Positions 1 to 5,837 of a stretch of DNA of 9,215 bases are shown one piece after another; within the stretch, counting starts at the first letter, position 1, and the number at the start of each line of letters is the position of its first letter. Below the pieces are notes generated by a model. That model searched no databases and was not told the DNA's origin. It saw only the letters and a program-made list of their open reading frames with translations. The stretch comes from Cellvibrionales bacterium UBA4435 (GTDB lineage Bacteria > Pseudomonadota > Gammaproteobacteria > Pseudomonadales > Porticoccaceae): NCBI GenBank assembly GCA_002390525.1, contig DGPR01000047.1, positions 1 through 9,215 on the forward strand, in the 5' to 3' direction. The position numbers and the translations under genes are program-made.

Positions 1-11
1 ATATAATTAAG

Positions 12-54
12 GGGCGGGGCTATAACGTATTGCTAGTTATACAAGTACCCGCCC
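12..54. other. GC-rich two-part stem-loop, role unknown
   Basis: A perfect 7-bp GC-only stem (GGGCGGG at 12-18 with CCCGCCC at 48-54) encloses a second 6-bp stem (TATAAC at 21-26 with GTTATA at 36-41) around a 9-nt loop. The two stems are separated by an asymmetric internal loop of 2 and 6 nt. It stands out in DNA that is otherwise mostly A and T. It is not followed by a T-run on the plus strand. Read on the minus strand it is followed by TTAATTATAT, so it could at best be a weak terminator in that direction, but no minus-strand gene lies just to its right. It could belong to a gene ending left of the window. The structure is seen in the sequence; the role is unknown. Confidence 0.5.
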
Positions 55-128
55 ATATACAAAAAACTAGAATTTGAAAAATCTTTTAATCAGAGTAATC
101 TGTTTAAAAAATAATAAGGATATAAGTT

Positions 129-245
129 ATGGAAGATCATGGATTAGGAATATCAATTATTGTGGTTTGGACAGTAATTTATTATTTTTTACTAAGCAGA
201 TTATATACAAACAAATCAAACGATAAATCAATAAAAAAAGAATAA
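129..245 (+). CDS. Small single-span membrane peptide, 38 aa, unknown function
   Basis: This short ORF has a clear Shine-Dalgarno (AAGGA at 116-120, 8 nt before the ATG), which is the main reason to call it. The product begins with a short acidic/His head (MEDHG), then a hydrophobic stretch of about 18-20 residues (roughly residues 6-25, rich in I, V, Y, F, L) that would span the membrane once, then a polar Lys/Asn/Ser tail ending KKE. The positive tail suggests an outside N-terminus and cytoplasmic C-terminus. The size and layout resemble the small single-span subunits of respiratory oxidases or other small regulatory membrane peptides, but I see no family-specific motif and assign no function. 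The next gene begins 117 nt later on the same strand and encodes an exported His-rich protein. Confidence 0.5.
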   Translation: MEDHGLGISIIVVWTVIYYFLLSRLYTNKSNDKSIKKE

Positions 246-286
246 AGATCAATCTATCTTTGAAGTAATAGTCTTCTGACGCTGAC

Positions 287-315
287 TTGACTTAAGTGAT
301 TTTAGAAGAAAGAAT
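287..315 (+). promoter_or_regulatory. Weak candidate promoter before the His-rich protein gene
   Basis: TTGACT at 287-292 (5 of 6 matches to the -35 consensus) is followed after 17 nt by AAGAAT at 310-315 (4 of 6 to the -10 consensus). Transcription would start near 322 and leave a leader of about 40 nt before the ATG at 363. The assignment rests only on these matches in AT-rich DNA. Confidence 0.25.
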
Positions 316-362
316 GAAATAGCTAAAAAGTATAACTTTAATAAACGTAAAGGTAGTACGAT

Positions 363-572
363 ATGAAAACATTAACAATAACACTCTTAATTTTTATTTT
401 GGCTTCAATATCAAATGCTTACGGTAGTCATTGTGGAACAAATCATGGTGCAGATAATGTTCGTGTAGCTGACAAAGACCATAAAGATCATGAGGATCAT
501 AAAGATCATGAAGATCATGACAAGGAAAAGAGCGATAGCGACGATGAGGCACACGAAGGTCATGATAATTAA
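363..572 (+). CDS. Exported His/Asp/Glu-rich small protein, putative metal binder
   Basis: The 69-residue product starts with a classic signal peptide: Lys at position 2, a hydrophobic core at about 4-16, and an S-N-A cleavage motif ending at residue 19. The mature part of about 50 residues has 9 His (23, 28, 40, 43, 46, 49, 52, 64, 67), about 17 Asp/Glu and one Cys (C24), with no hydrophobic core, so it is probably disordered. Residues 39-53 are a D-H-K/E tripeptide repeat. Such composition is typical of periplasmic proteins or domains that bind or buffer Zn, Ni, Cu or Co, but no specific family is recognisable, so metal binding is an inference. The start is supported by AAGG at 350-353, 9 nt upstream. 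No metal transporter lies nearby in this window. Cys24 is not in a lipobox. Confidence 0.6.
   Translation: MKTLTITLLIFILASISNAYGSHCGTNHGADNVRVADKDHKDHEDHKDHEDHDKEKSDSDDEAHEGHDN
477..521 (+). repeat. Five 9-bp units coding Asp-His-X in the His-rich protein
   Basis: Five in-frame copies of GAY-CAT-(AAA/GAR/GAC) encode D-H-K, D-H-E, D-H-K, D-H-E, D-H-D. K and E alternate, so the DNA can also be read as an 18-bp unit repeated just over twice. The copies differ only at third positions and at the variable codon. This suggests recent tandem duplication and possible length variation by slippage. Confidence 0.85.
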
Positions 573-818
573 TATTTAAGTAAACATTAATATTTTCGAA
601 GGCTTAATAACAACTTTTTAATCATTGTATGAACATACTGCTTACAATCCTTGGCACCATAGGAAAATTTGATTTAAGCCACTATTTAGCCTATTTAATT
701 ATTGTTATTCAGTCATGATTGACACTTTTTCTTTGTAGAAAAGAGAAGAAAAACAAGATTTTCTAGAAATAAAAATAAGTTTAATTTATAGAAAACAAAT
801 TTTTTACATATAAAGCTT

Positions 819-980
819 ATGAATGCTGACTGTTCAATACAAGAAGTGATATTAGAGTTAGAGGCTTTAAAAAGACGTCTACTTTCAGAAAATGAAATTC
901 TTTGGGACGAGGTCAATGCAATCAATAGAGACCTGGTAAGCCTCAAAAGAATTTTTGAAAAAAATAAAGATACTTTATAA
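819..980 (+). CDS. Possible small coiled-coil protein, 53 aa
   Basis: This ORF runs from the ATG at 819 to TAA at 978-980, with an in-frame stop at 789-791 upstream. The product is almost entirely predicted helix, with leucine and isoleucine spaced in heptad fashion (residues 7-47) and alternating Glu/Lys/Arg, as in short dimeric coiled coils such as SlyX- or ZapB-type proteins, though it lacks the SlyX C-terminal PPHY motif. No good ribosome binding site precedes the ATG, which lowers confidence. It ends 5 bp from the stop codon of the convergent J-domain gene. The opposite strand also carries a long open frame here (713-985). I prefer the plus-strand reading because the minus-strand product is low-complexity and would need a TTG start. 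It could still be non-coding. Confidence 0.4.
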   Translation: MNADCSIQEVILELEALKRRLLSENEILWDEVNAINRDLVSLKRIFEKNKDTL

Positions 981-985
981 CTCAA

Positions 986-1468
986 TCATTTTTTTAATAA
1001 CAGATCTCGAGCTAGATTTAATTTTGTTGCCATATAATTGTTTCCACCTCTATCGGGGTGAATCTTTTGCATAAGTTGTCTGTGCGCTTGAACAATTTCC
1101 TCGTCGTTAGATCCTGGCTCTAGACCAAGTATTTCCAATGCTTCAGATTCAGTAAGTGTATTATTTTTTTGTGATGAAGTATTCCTGCCTTCTTTAAGCT
1201 TTCGAGATCTCATCCACATTTGAATAAACGGAAGACTTCTCCATAGGAATAAAAACATGAATTTTGCTATAGGTATCAATGCTGCACCAGCAGCTATTAT
1301 CCATGAAACTCGACCAGATAGAGCTAAAGTAATAATTATTATTATTACTAAATAAAAAATGTTCTTAAATAATAGTTTTTTTCTTTTCTGTGGATCAGTA
1401 CTTTTGGTCTTTACATAGTAAAAATAGCTTGCGATTAAAGTGATTATCAGTATTACAAATAAACCCAT
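986..1468 (-). CDS. Membrane-anchored J-domain (DnaJ-like) co-chaperone, 160 aa
   Basis: The N-terminal half is hydrophobic: membrane segments at about residues 2-18, 35-51 and 55-76, with a Lys/Arg-rich stretch at 28-31. A polar linker (about 87-104) leads to a C-terminal J-domain from about residue 105 to the end. It carries the invariant HPD at 137-139, followed by RGG, and the helix II/III pattern of the family. J-domains stimulate the ATPase of a DnaK/Hsp70 partner through HPD, so this protein should recruit DnaK to the inner membrane. The end-placed J-domain resembles the Tim14/Pam18-like and DjlA-like group, but it is much shorter than DjlA and lacks the TerB region. The ATG at 1468 follows a weak TGGAA-type binding site. 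It is divergent from trhO, and the shared upstream region holds a long palindrome. Client proteins are unknown. Confidence 0.85.
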   Translation of the reverse strand: MGLFVILIITLIASYFYYVKTKSTDPQKRKKLLFKNIFYLVIIIIITLALSGRVSWIIAAGAALIPIAKFMFLFLWRSLPFIQMWMRSRKLKEGRNTSSQKNNTLTESEALEILGLEPGSNDEEIVQAHRQLMQKIHPDRGGNNYMATKLNLARDLLLKK

Positions 1469-1490
1469 GCTGTTGATTCCAGTTTAACTA

Positions 1491-1496
1491 CTTATA
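1491..1496 (-). promoter_or_regulatory. Possible -10 box of the J-domain gene
   Basis: On the minus strand this reads TATAAG (5 of 6 matches to consensus). It would start transcription about 15 nt before the start codon at 1468. No convincing -35 is visible at 16-18 nt. The large palindrome 1499-1546 lies directly upstream, over the place where RNA polymerase would bind, which is where a repressor or activator site would be expected. Confidence 0.25.
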
Positions 1497-1498
1497 TG

Positions 1499-1546
1499 GA
1501 GACAATAACTTGAGTTTCGACAATTGTCGATAACTCATATTGTCTC
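1499..1546. repeat. 48-bp imperfect palindrome between divergent genes
   Basis: The centre is a perfect 14-bp palindrome, TCGACAATTGTCGA (1517-1530). Outside it TGAGTT (1511-1516) pairs with AACTCA (1532-1537), leaving T1531 as a one-base bulge. Further out GAGACAATA (1499-1507) pairs with TATTGTCTC (1538-1546), leaving 1508-1510 unpaired. In total 22 base pairs form two arms meeting with no spacer. It lies in the 171-bp region between the divergent J-domain gene and trhO. No T-run follows either arm, so it is not a standard terminator. It could be an operator for a dimeric or tetrameric regulator, or a short palindromic repeat element of the REP/MITE kind. The pairing is seen directly; the role is inferred. 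Confidence 0.8.
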
Positions 1547-1591
1547 AAAAGTTCTATTTATAGATAGATGATATGTTGATAAAATATTATA

Positions 1592-1597
1592 TATAAT
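1592..1597 (+). promoter_or_regulatory. Candidate -10 box for trhO
   Basis: A perfect TATAAT lies 42 nt before the trhO start codon, giving a leader of about 35 nt. The -35 region is poor: TGATAT at 17-nt spacing, while TTGATA at 1576-1581 is only 10 nt away. The DNA here is nearly all A and T, so this match could be chance. Confidence 0.3.
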
Positions 1598-1639
1598 TTT
1601 TTTTAAGCCTTCAGGCAGTTTAAGCAATCAGGAAAATTC

Positions 1640-2638
1640 ATGTCTAAGTCTAATTTGAGCGTAGTTGTTCTGTCTTTATACCGTTTTGCAAAATTTCCAG
1701 ATTTTGAATCGTTTCGAACACCACTTTATAATTTGATGGTTAGCGAGTCCGTTCTCGGTACTTTTTTGTTAGCTCCAGAGGGTATTAATGGAACAATTTC
1801 TGGTCCAAAAAAGGGTGTTGATGCAGTCATAGAATGGTTAGAGAAAGATGCTCGTTTTGCAAATTTAGAGGCTAAAGAATCTTATGTTGAAGAGCAACCT
1901 TTTTATAGAACAAAAGTTAAATTGAAAAAGGAAATAGTAACGATGGGTATTGGGAATATAAATCCAAACGAATTAGTTGGAACTTATGTAGATCCCGATG
2001 ACTGGAATGAGTTTATTGCTGATCCTGATGTTTTGGTTGTTGATACCAGAAATGACTATGAAGTAAAAATTGGTACATTTATTAATTCAGTGAGCCTTGA
2101 AACAAAGAATTTTCGAGAATTTCCTGATAAGGCAAAAAAATATCTGAAATCAAAAGATAAAAAGAAAATTGCAATGTTTTGTACGGGTGGAATTAGGTGC
2201 GAAAAATCCACAGCCTACATGAAACAACAGGGTTTCGAGGAAGTTTTTCACTTAAAAGGCGGAATTCTTAGCTATCTTGAGAAAGTCCCTGAGAGCAATT
2301 CTAGATGGAGGGGCGAATGCTTTGTCTTTGATAATAGGGTTACGGTAAATCATAATTTAGAGAAAGGTTGCTATGACCAATGCCATGCATGTCGAATGCC
2401 TATAACAGACGAAGAAAAAAACCATGAGAATTACATAAAAGGTATCAGTTGCCATTATTGTGTCGGTCAACATAGTAGCAAACAAATTAAACGCTATACA
2501 GATAGAGAAGAACAGCTCAGTCTGGCTAAAAAAAGAGGAGAGGCACATCTTGGCTCCACAATAGAATCGCAAACATCTAACCGCAGGAGGAAAAAAATAG
2601 AATTAAAAAACAAGCAACGTAGTATAGATAAAAAGTAA
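1640..2638 (+). CDS. trhO: tRNA uridine(34) hydroxylase, rhodanese family (YceA/TrhO)
   Basis: TrhO installs 5-hydroxyuridine at wobble position 34 of tRNAs, the first step to cmo5U/mo5U, in an O2-dependent reaction in the cytoplasm. The 332-residue product has the family layout. An N-terminal ferredoxin-like region carries the EGIN motif (about 47-50), and the central rhodanese domain has the active-site loop C-T-G-G-I-R-C with C181 as catalytic cysteine and C187 next to it. A Cys-rich C-terminal part has C244, C248, C251 and C271, C274, which could bind a metal. The tail (about 305-332) is strongly basic, fitting tRNA contact. It is slightly shorter than E. coli YceA. The start is supported by AGGA at 1630-1633, 6 nt upstream. 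It is transcribed divergently from the J-domain gene and converges on acnB with a 49-bp gap. Its base composition is AT-rich like most neighbours. Confidence 0.93.
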   Translation: MSKSNLSVVVLSLYRFAKFPDFESFRTPLYNLMVSESVLGTFLLAPEGINGTISGPKKGVDAVIEWLEKDARFANLEAKESYVEEQPFYRTKVKLKKEIVTMGIGNINPNELVGTYVDPDDWNEFIADPDVLVVDTRNDYEVKIGTFINSVSLETKNFREFPDKAKKYLKSKDKKKIAMFCTGGIRCEKSTAYMKQQGFEEVFHLKGGILSYLEKVPESNSRWRGECFVFDNRVTVNHNLEKGCYDQCHACRMPITDEEKNHENYIKGISCHYCVGQHSSKQIKRYTDREEQLSLAKKRGEAHLGSTIESQTSNRRRKKIELKNKQRSIDKK

Positions 2639-2687
2639 AATCCAACGTTTAAGTGCTTGATACATTCTGTTAATTAAAGATTAAAAG

Positions 2688-5492
2688 CTAGCCGATAACT
2701 CTCACCGGCACAGCTTGTGGTTCAACACTTAGGTCTACCGAGGGTGGCACGAAGTCGGTTAGGTTAAGACCCTGAACAGCCGCTTTATACTCTTCGATGG
2801 TTGGGATACGGCCCAAGATGCTTGATAGTACAACCATTGGCGTAGAGGCTAGCAGTGACTCACCTTTCTTTTCGTCAGTATCTTCTACTACACGGCCTTG
2901 GAAGAGGCGGGTAGAGGTAGCCATTACCGTGTCACCTTTAGCAGCCTTCTCTTGATTACCCATACATAGATTACAACCCGGACGCTCTAAATACATAATA
3001 TTTTGGTACTGCGTACGGGCGGCCTCTTTAGGCTCGGAATCGTCGAATTCGAAACCCGCGTATTTTTGTAGAAGTTCCCAGTCACCCTCCGCCTTTAATT
3101 CATCAACGATATTGTAAGTGGGTGGGGCAATAACCAGCGGGACTTTGAAGTTAATCTTGCCCTGATTTTCAAGGTTGCGCAACATCTGAGCGATGATCTG
3201 CATATCTCCTTTGTGTACCATACAAGAACCGACAAAGCACAGATCAACGTTTTTGTTACCGCCGTAATAAGACACTGGACGAATAGTATCGTGAGTATAG
3301 CGCTTAGAGGGATCTTCATTATTTACATCGGGATCAGCAATCATTGGCTCATCGATTTGGTCTAGATCAACAACTACTTTTGCGAAGTACTTAGCATTAT
3401 TATCTGGAGCCAAAGCAGGGTTTTCTCCCGACTGGATTTCAGCGATTCGCTTATCAGCTATATCGATAAGGCCTTGTAGCATCTCTACATGGTTTTCCAT
3501 ACCCTTGTCGATCATGATCTGAATACGCCTCTTAGCCAGACCAAGTGACTTGATCAGAGTTTCATCGTCAGAGATACAGATAGAGGCTTTTGCCTTCATT
3601 TCTGCAGTCCAGTCGGTGAAGGTGAATGCTTGGTCAGCTAGTAGCGTGCCGATATGTACTTCGATAATACGACCTTGGAATACATTCTCGCCGCTGAACT
3701 GCTTGAGCATCTGCGCCTGAGTAGCATGCACTACATCGCGAAAATCCATATGGCTCTTCATGTCACCTATGAAGGTAACCTTCACAGACTCAGGAATCGG
3801 CATAGCTGATTCACCGGTAGCTAGTGCGACAGCTACAGTACCCGAATCTGCACCAAAAGCAATGCCTTTAGACATCCGGGTGTGAGAGTCACCACCGATG
3901 ATGATAGCACGGTCGTCCACGGTTATGTCATTCAACACCTTATGGATTACGTCGGTCATAGCATGGTAAGAGTTGTTGGGATCACGCGCAGTGATCAGTC
4001 CGAAATTATTCATGAATGACATCAACTTTGGAATATTAGCTTTTGCTTTACTATCCCAAACTGAAGCGGTATGACAACCGGATTGATAAGCACCATCAAC
4101 ACTTGGCGAGATCACAGAAGCGGCCATAGCTTCCAGTTCCTGACAAGTCATAGGGCCAGTGGTGTCCTGAGAGCCGACGATATTCACTTTGACGCGAACG
4201 TCAGAACCAGCATGCAGCGGAGTACTAGAAGCCACACCCAAAGCGTTCCTGTTGAAGATCTTTTCAACAGCAGTAAGGCCTTGATCCTTAATAGAAATTT
4301 CTTTCGATGGCGAGTAAATCAGAGCAGGTTTAATCCCTAAAGCATCAGCTGCAATGGTTTGTAGTTTCTTACCAAAGACAACAGCGTAAGACCCACCAGC
4401 CCTCATGAATTCAATCTTTTGCGGTGTGAATGCAGAAGAAATGTCCGCTAGTTCTGTGGCGCCGTTATAGAGCTTATGTTTTTTAGTGTTAATAGTAAGC
4501 ACAGTACCCGTAGCCACTGAGTATGCCTCTTCCAGTACGGCATCGCCATTATCATCAAAAATGGTATTGCCTTCGGCGTCTACTTTTTTAACCCAGTTTT
4601 GTAGGTCGAGACCGATGCCACCAGTAACGTCAACGGTGGTCAAAAAGATTGGAGAGATACCGTTCGTACCGGCAACAATTGGAGCGATATTGACGAATGG
4701 CACATATGGGCTAGCTTGCTTACCCGCCCATAGGGCAACATTGTTGACGCCAGACATGCGTGAAGAGCCCACCCCCATAGTGCCTTTCTCAGCGATTAGC
4801 ATCACTTTGGCATTCGGGTGTTTCTTTTGCAACCCAACGATTTCCTGTTGAGCTTCGGGGGTAATCATACACTGGCCATGCAGCTCTCGGTCAGCACGTG
4901 AGTGTGCTTGATTACCTGGAGACAACAAGTCAGTAGAGATATCACCTTCGCCAGCGATGTAAGTAACGATTTCAATGGTCTCTTCAATCTCAGGTAATTT
5001 GGTAAAGAAATCGGCTTGTGAGTAGCTCTTTAGAATCTCCTTGGCATGGGCATTTCCAGCTTTAAAAGCCGAAATCAGGCGACTAGTATCGGCTTCATAT
5101 AAAAATACCTGAGTTTTCAAAACGTCAGCGGCTGGTTTGGCAACGACTGCATTATCAGATAGAGCAAGATCGAGCAGAACTTCAATAGAGGGCCCGCCTT
5201 TCATGTGGGAGAGGAGCTCGAAGGCAAATTCTACTGTGATCTCTTCAGCTATAGATTCACCCAGAATAATTTCTTTTAGGAATTGTGCTTTCACCCCAGC
5301 AGCGCCAGTTGTTCCTGGTAGTGTATTGTAAATGAAGAACTTCAGGGAATCTTTGCGATGCTCATTCTCGGTATCTTTGATTCGGGTAATAATCTCTGCC
5401 AGTAAATCAGCACTGTCAATTGGCTTCGGACTTAATCCTAGATCCTTTTTACGGCTATCGATTTCATCCATATAATCTGTATATAGGCTCAT
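2688..5492 (-). CDS. acnB: Aconitate hydratase B, long 934-aa form
   Basis: AcnB converts citrate to isocitrate in the TCA cycle and usually also dehydrates 2-methylisocitrate in the methylcitrate cycle; it is cytoplasmic and uses a [4Fe-4S] cluster. Order: an N-terminal HEAT-like domain (about 1-160), the swivel domain with D-LSPGNQAHSR (from about 185), then the catalytic core with GSQDTTGPMT (440-449) and GGDSHTR (533-539). The cluster ligands are C757 (in GSCM) and C840, C843 (in PGCNLCMGNQ). E. coli AcnB has 865 residues. The extra length sits mainly before the core, around residues 300-345 (an Asp/Asn/Gly-rich segment), and between the ligand cysteines (83 residues apart versus 59 in E. 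coli). I believe such long forms also occur in Bacteroidetes, but this needs a search. GC content is clearly above that of all neighbours. The Shine-Dalgarno is weak (GAGAG). Confidence 0.96.
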   Translation of the reverse strand: MSLYTDYMDEIDSRKKDLGLSPKPIDSADLLAEIITRIKDTENEHRKDSLKFFIYNTLPGTTGAAGVKAQFLKEIILGESIAEEITVEFAFELLSHMKGGPSIEVLLDLALSDNAVVAKPAADVLKTQVFLYEADTSRLISAFKAGNAHAKEILKSYSQADFFTKLPEIEETIEIVTYIAGEGDISTDLLSPGNQAHSRADRELHGQCMITPEAQQEIVGLQKKHPNAKVMLIAEKGTMGVGSSRMSGVNNVALWAGKQASPYVPFVNIAPIVAGTNGISPIFLTTVDVTGGIGLDLQNWVKKVDAEGNTIFDDNGDAVLEEAYSVATGTVLTINTKKHKLYNGATELADISSAFTPQKIEFMRAGGSYAVVFGKKLQTIAADALGIKPALIYSPSKEISIKDQGLTAVEKIFNRNALGVASSTPLHAGSDVRVKVNIVGSQDTTGPMTCQELEAMAASVISPSVDGAYQSGCHTASVWDSKAKANIPKLMSFMNNFGLITARDPNNSYHAMTDVIHKVLNDITVDDRAIIIGGDSHTRMSKGIAFGADSGTVAVALATGESAMPIPESVKVTFIGDMKSHMDFRDVVHATQAQMLKQFSGENVFQGRIIEVHIGTLLADQAFTFTDWTAEMKAKASICISDDETLIKSLGLAKRRIQIMIDKGMENHVEMLQGLIDIADKRIAEIQSGENPALAPDNNAKYFAKVVVDLDQIDEPMIADPDVNNEDPSKRYTHDTIRPVSYYGGNKNVDLCFVGSCMVHKGDMQIIAQMLRNLENQGKINFKVPLVIAPPTYNIVDELKAEGDWELLQKYAGFEFDDSEPKEAARTQYQNIMYLERPGCNLCMGNQEKAAKGDTVMATSTRLFQGRVVEDTDEKKGESLLASTPMVVLSSILGRIPTIEEYKAAVQGLNLTDFVPPSVDLSVEPQAVPVRVIG

Positions 5493-5513
5493 TCAAATCT
5501 CTCACATATTAAT

Positions 5514-5525
5514 ACTTAATTAAGT
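5514..5525. promoter_or_regulatory. 12-bp palindrome in acnB leader, ArcA-box-like
   Basis: ACTTAATTAAGT is a perfect palindrome just downstream of the predicted acnB transcription start. It matches the ArcA core (A/T)GTTAATTA(A/T) at 9 of 10 positions, and ArcA is a known repressor of TCA-cycle genes in enterobacteria. In DNA this AT-rich the match may be chance, and an exact match also lies at a non-promoter position (2668-2677). Confidence 0.25.
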
Positions 5526-5535
5526 TTAATCTTTT

Positions 5536-5541
5536 ATTATA
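5536..5541 (-). promoter_or_regulatory. Candidate -10 box of acnB
   Basis: The minus strand reads TATAAT, a perfect -10 hexamer, 43 nt before the acnB start codon. It would give a leader of about 35-37 nt. No good -35 is found at 16-18 nt. A TTGACT (minus strand) sits 30 nt upstream, too far for direct pairing, so an activator or an alternative start point is possible. Confidence 0.35.
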
Positions 5542-5604
5542 ATTTGTCTTCAAAGATGGATCATTTATTTTAGTCAATCCATTACTTTTGGAGGACAATA
5601 TTAT

Positions 5605-5640
5605 ATGGGTGCAGTATTCTACTATAAAATACCCAGCTAA
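5605..5640 (+). CDS. Possible 11-codon leader peptide upstream of miaE
   Basis: A perfect Shine-Dalgarno GGAGG (5590-5594) lies 10 nt before an ATG that opens an 11-codon ORF (MGAVFYYKIPS, then TAA). It is the strongest ribosome-binding sequence in the window, yet it serves no long ORF. It could be a leader peptide, the surviving 5' end of a lost gene, or chance. It ends 197 nt before miaE, which is far for attenuation. No run of regulatory codons is present apart from two Tyr. Confidence 0.2.
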   Translation: MGAVFYYKIPS

Positions 5641-5837
5641 GTGACACTGATTTTCGATTCATTTAAAAAGTATTTTTTGAAGTAATTAGTTCCACATATT
5701 TTGTAATTAACAAGTTATTACTTATAAGCTACCTCAATTACATGATGATAAAATATGAGTGAATTTTTGGTTTAATTATAATTTTTCACTTTATAATATT
5801 GATCTTTAAAAGAAAATTTGAATGAGGATGCAATTTC

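Larger units (their letters stand above)
5493..5837. other. 345-bp AT-rich divergent intergenic region
   Basis: This stretch must hold the promoters of acnB (leftward) and miaE (rightward). Visible elements are a TATAAT for acnB, a 12-bp palindrome in the acnB leader, and an 11-codon ORF behind a perfect GGAGG. There is also an inverted repeat at 5703-5721 (GTAAT-t-AAC, 2-nt loop, GTTATTAC), plus two TATAAT boxes (5777-5782 and 5792-5797) before miaE that lack good -35 partners. I see no tRNA-like or known-RNA-like structure. It is longer than the other gaps between genes here, so a small RNA or a decayed gene is possible. Confidence 0.6.

Noticed and set aside
12..54. Stem-loop considered as a tRNA end or an integron attC site
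   Set aside because: It is too short for a tRNA, has no T-loop consensus, and its GTTATAC does not fit the GTTRRRY core of attC sites.
568..595. Direct repeat ATTAATATTT (568-577 and 586-595) after the His-rich gene, considered as a terminator
   Set aside because: The only pairing is 6 A/T base pairs (AATATT with AATATT), too weak for a terminator.
719..724. TTGACA, a perfect -35 hexamer
   Set aside because: No -10-like sequence lies 15-19 nt downstream and no well-supported gene follows at the right distance.
713..985. Open 90-codon frame on the minus strand directly after the J-domain gene
   Set aside because: It needs a TTG start, has no ribosome binding site of its own and gives a low-complexity Leu/Phe/Lys/Ser product. 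It is antisense to a better coiled-coil frame at 819-980.
2357..2572. Minus-strand frame inside trhO
   Set aside because: It lies wholly inside the well-supported trhO coding sequence and shows no recognisable domain.
2668..2677. Exact ArcA-core match TGTTAATTAA
   Set aside because: It lies between the convergent ends of trhO and acnB, far from any promoter. It shows how easily this motif arises in AT-rich DNA.
3095..5331. Several frames of 64-121 codons within acnB on both strands
   Set aside because: They overlap conserved AcnB sequence throughout. The higher GC of acnB makes long antisense frames more likely by chance.
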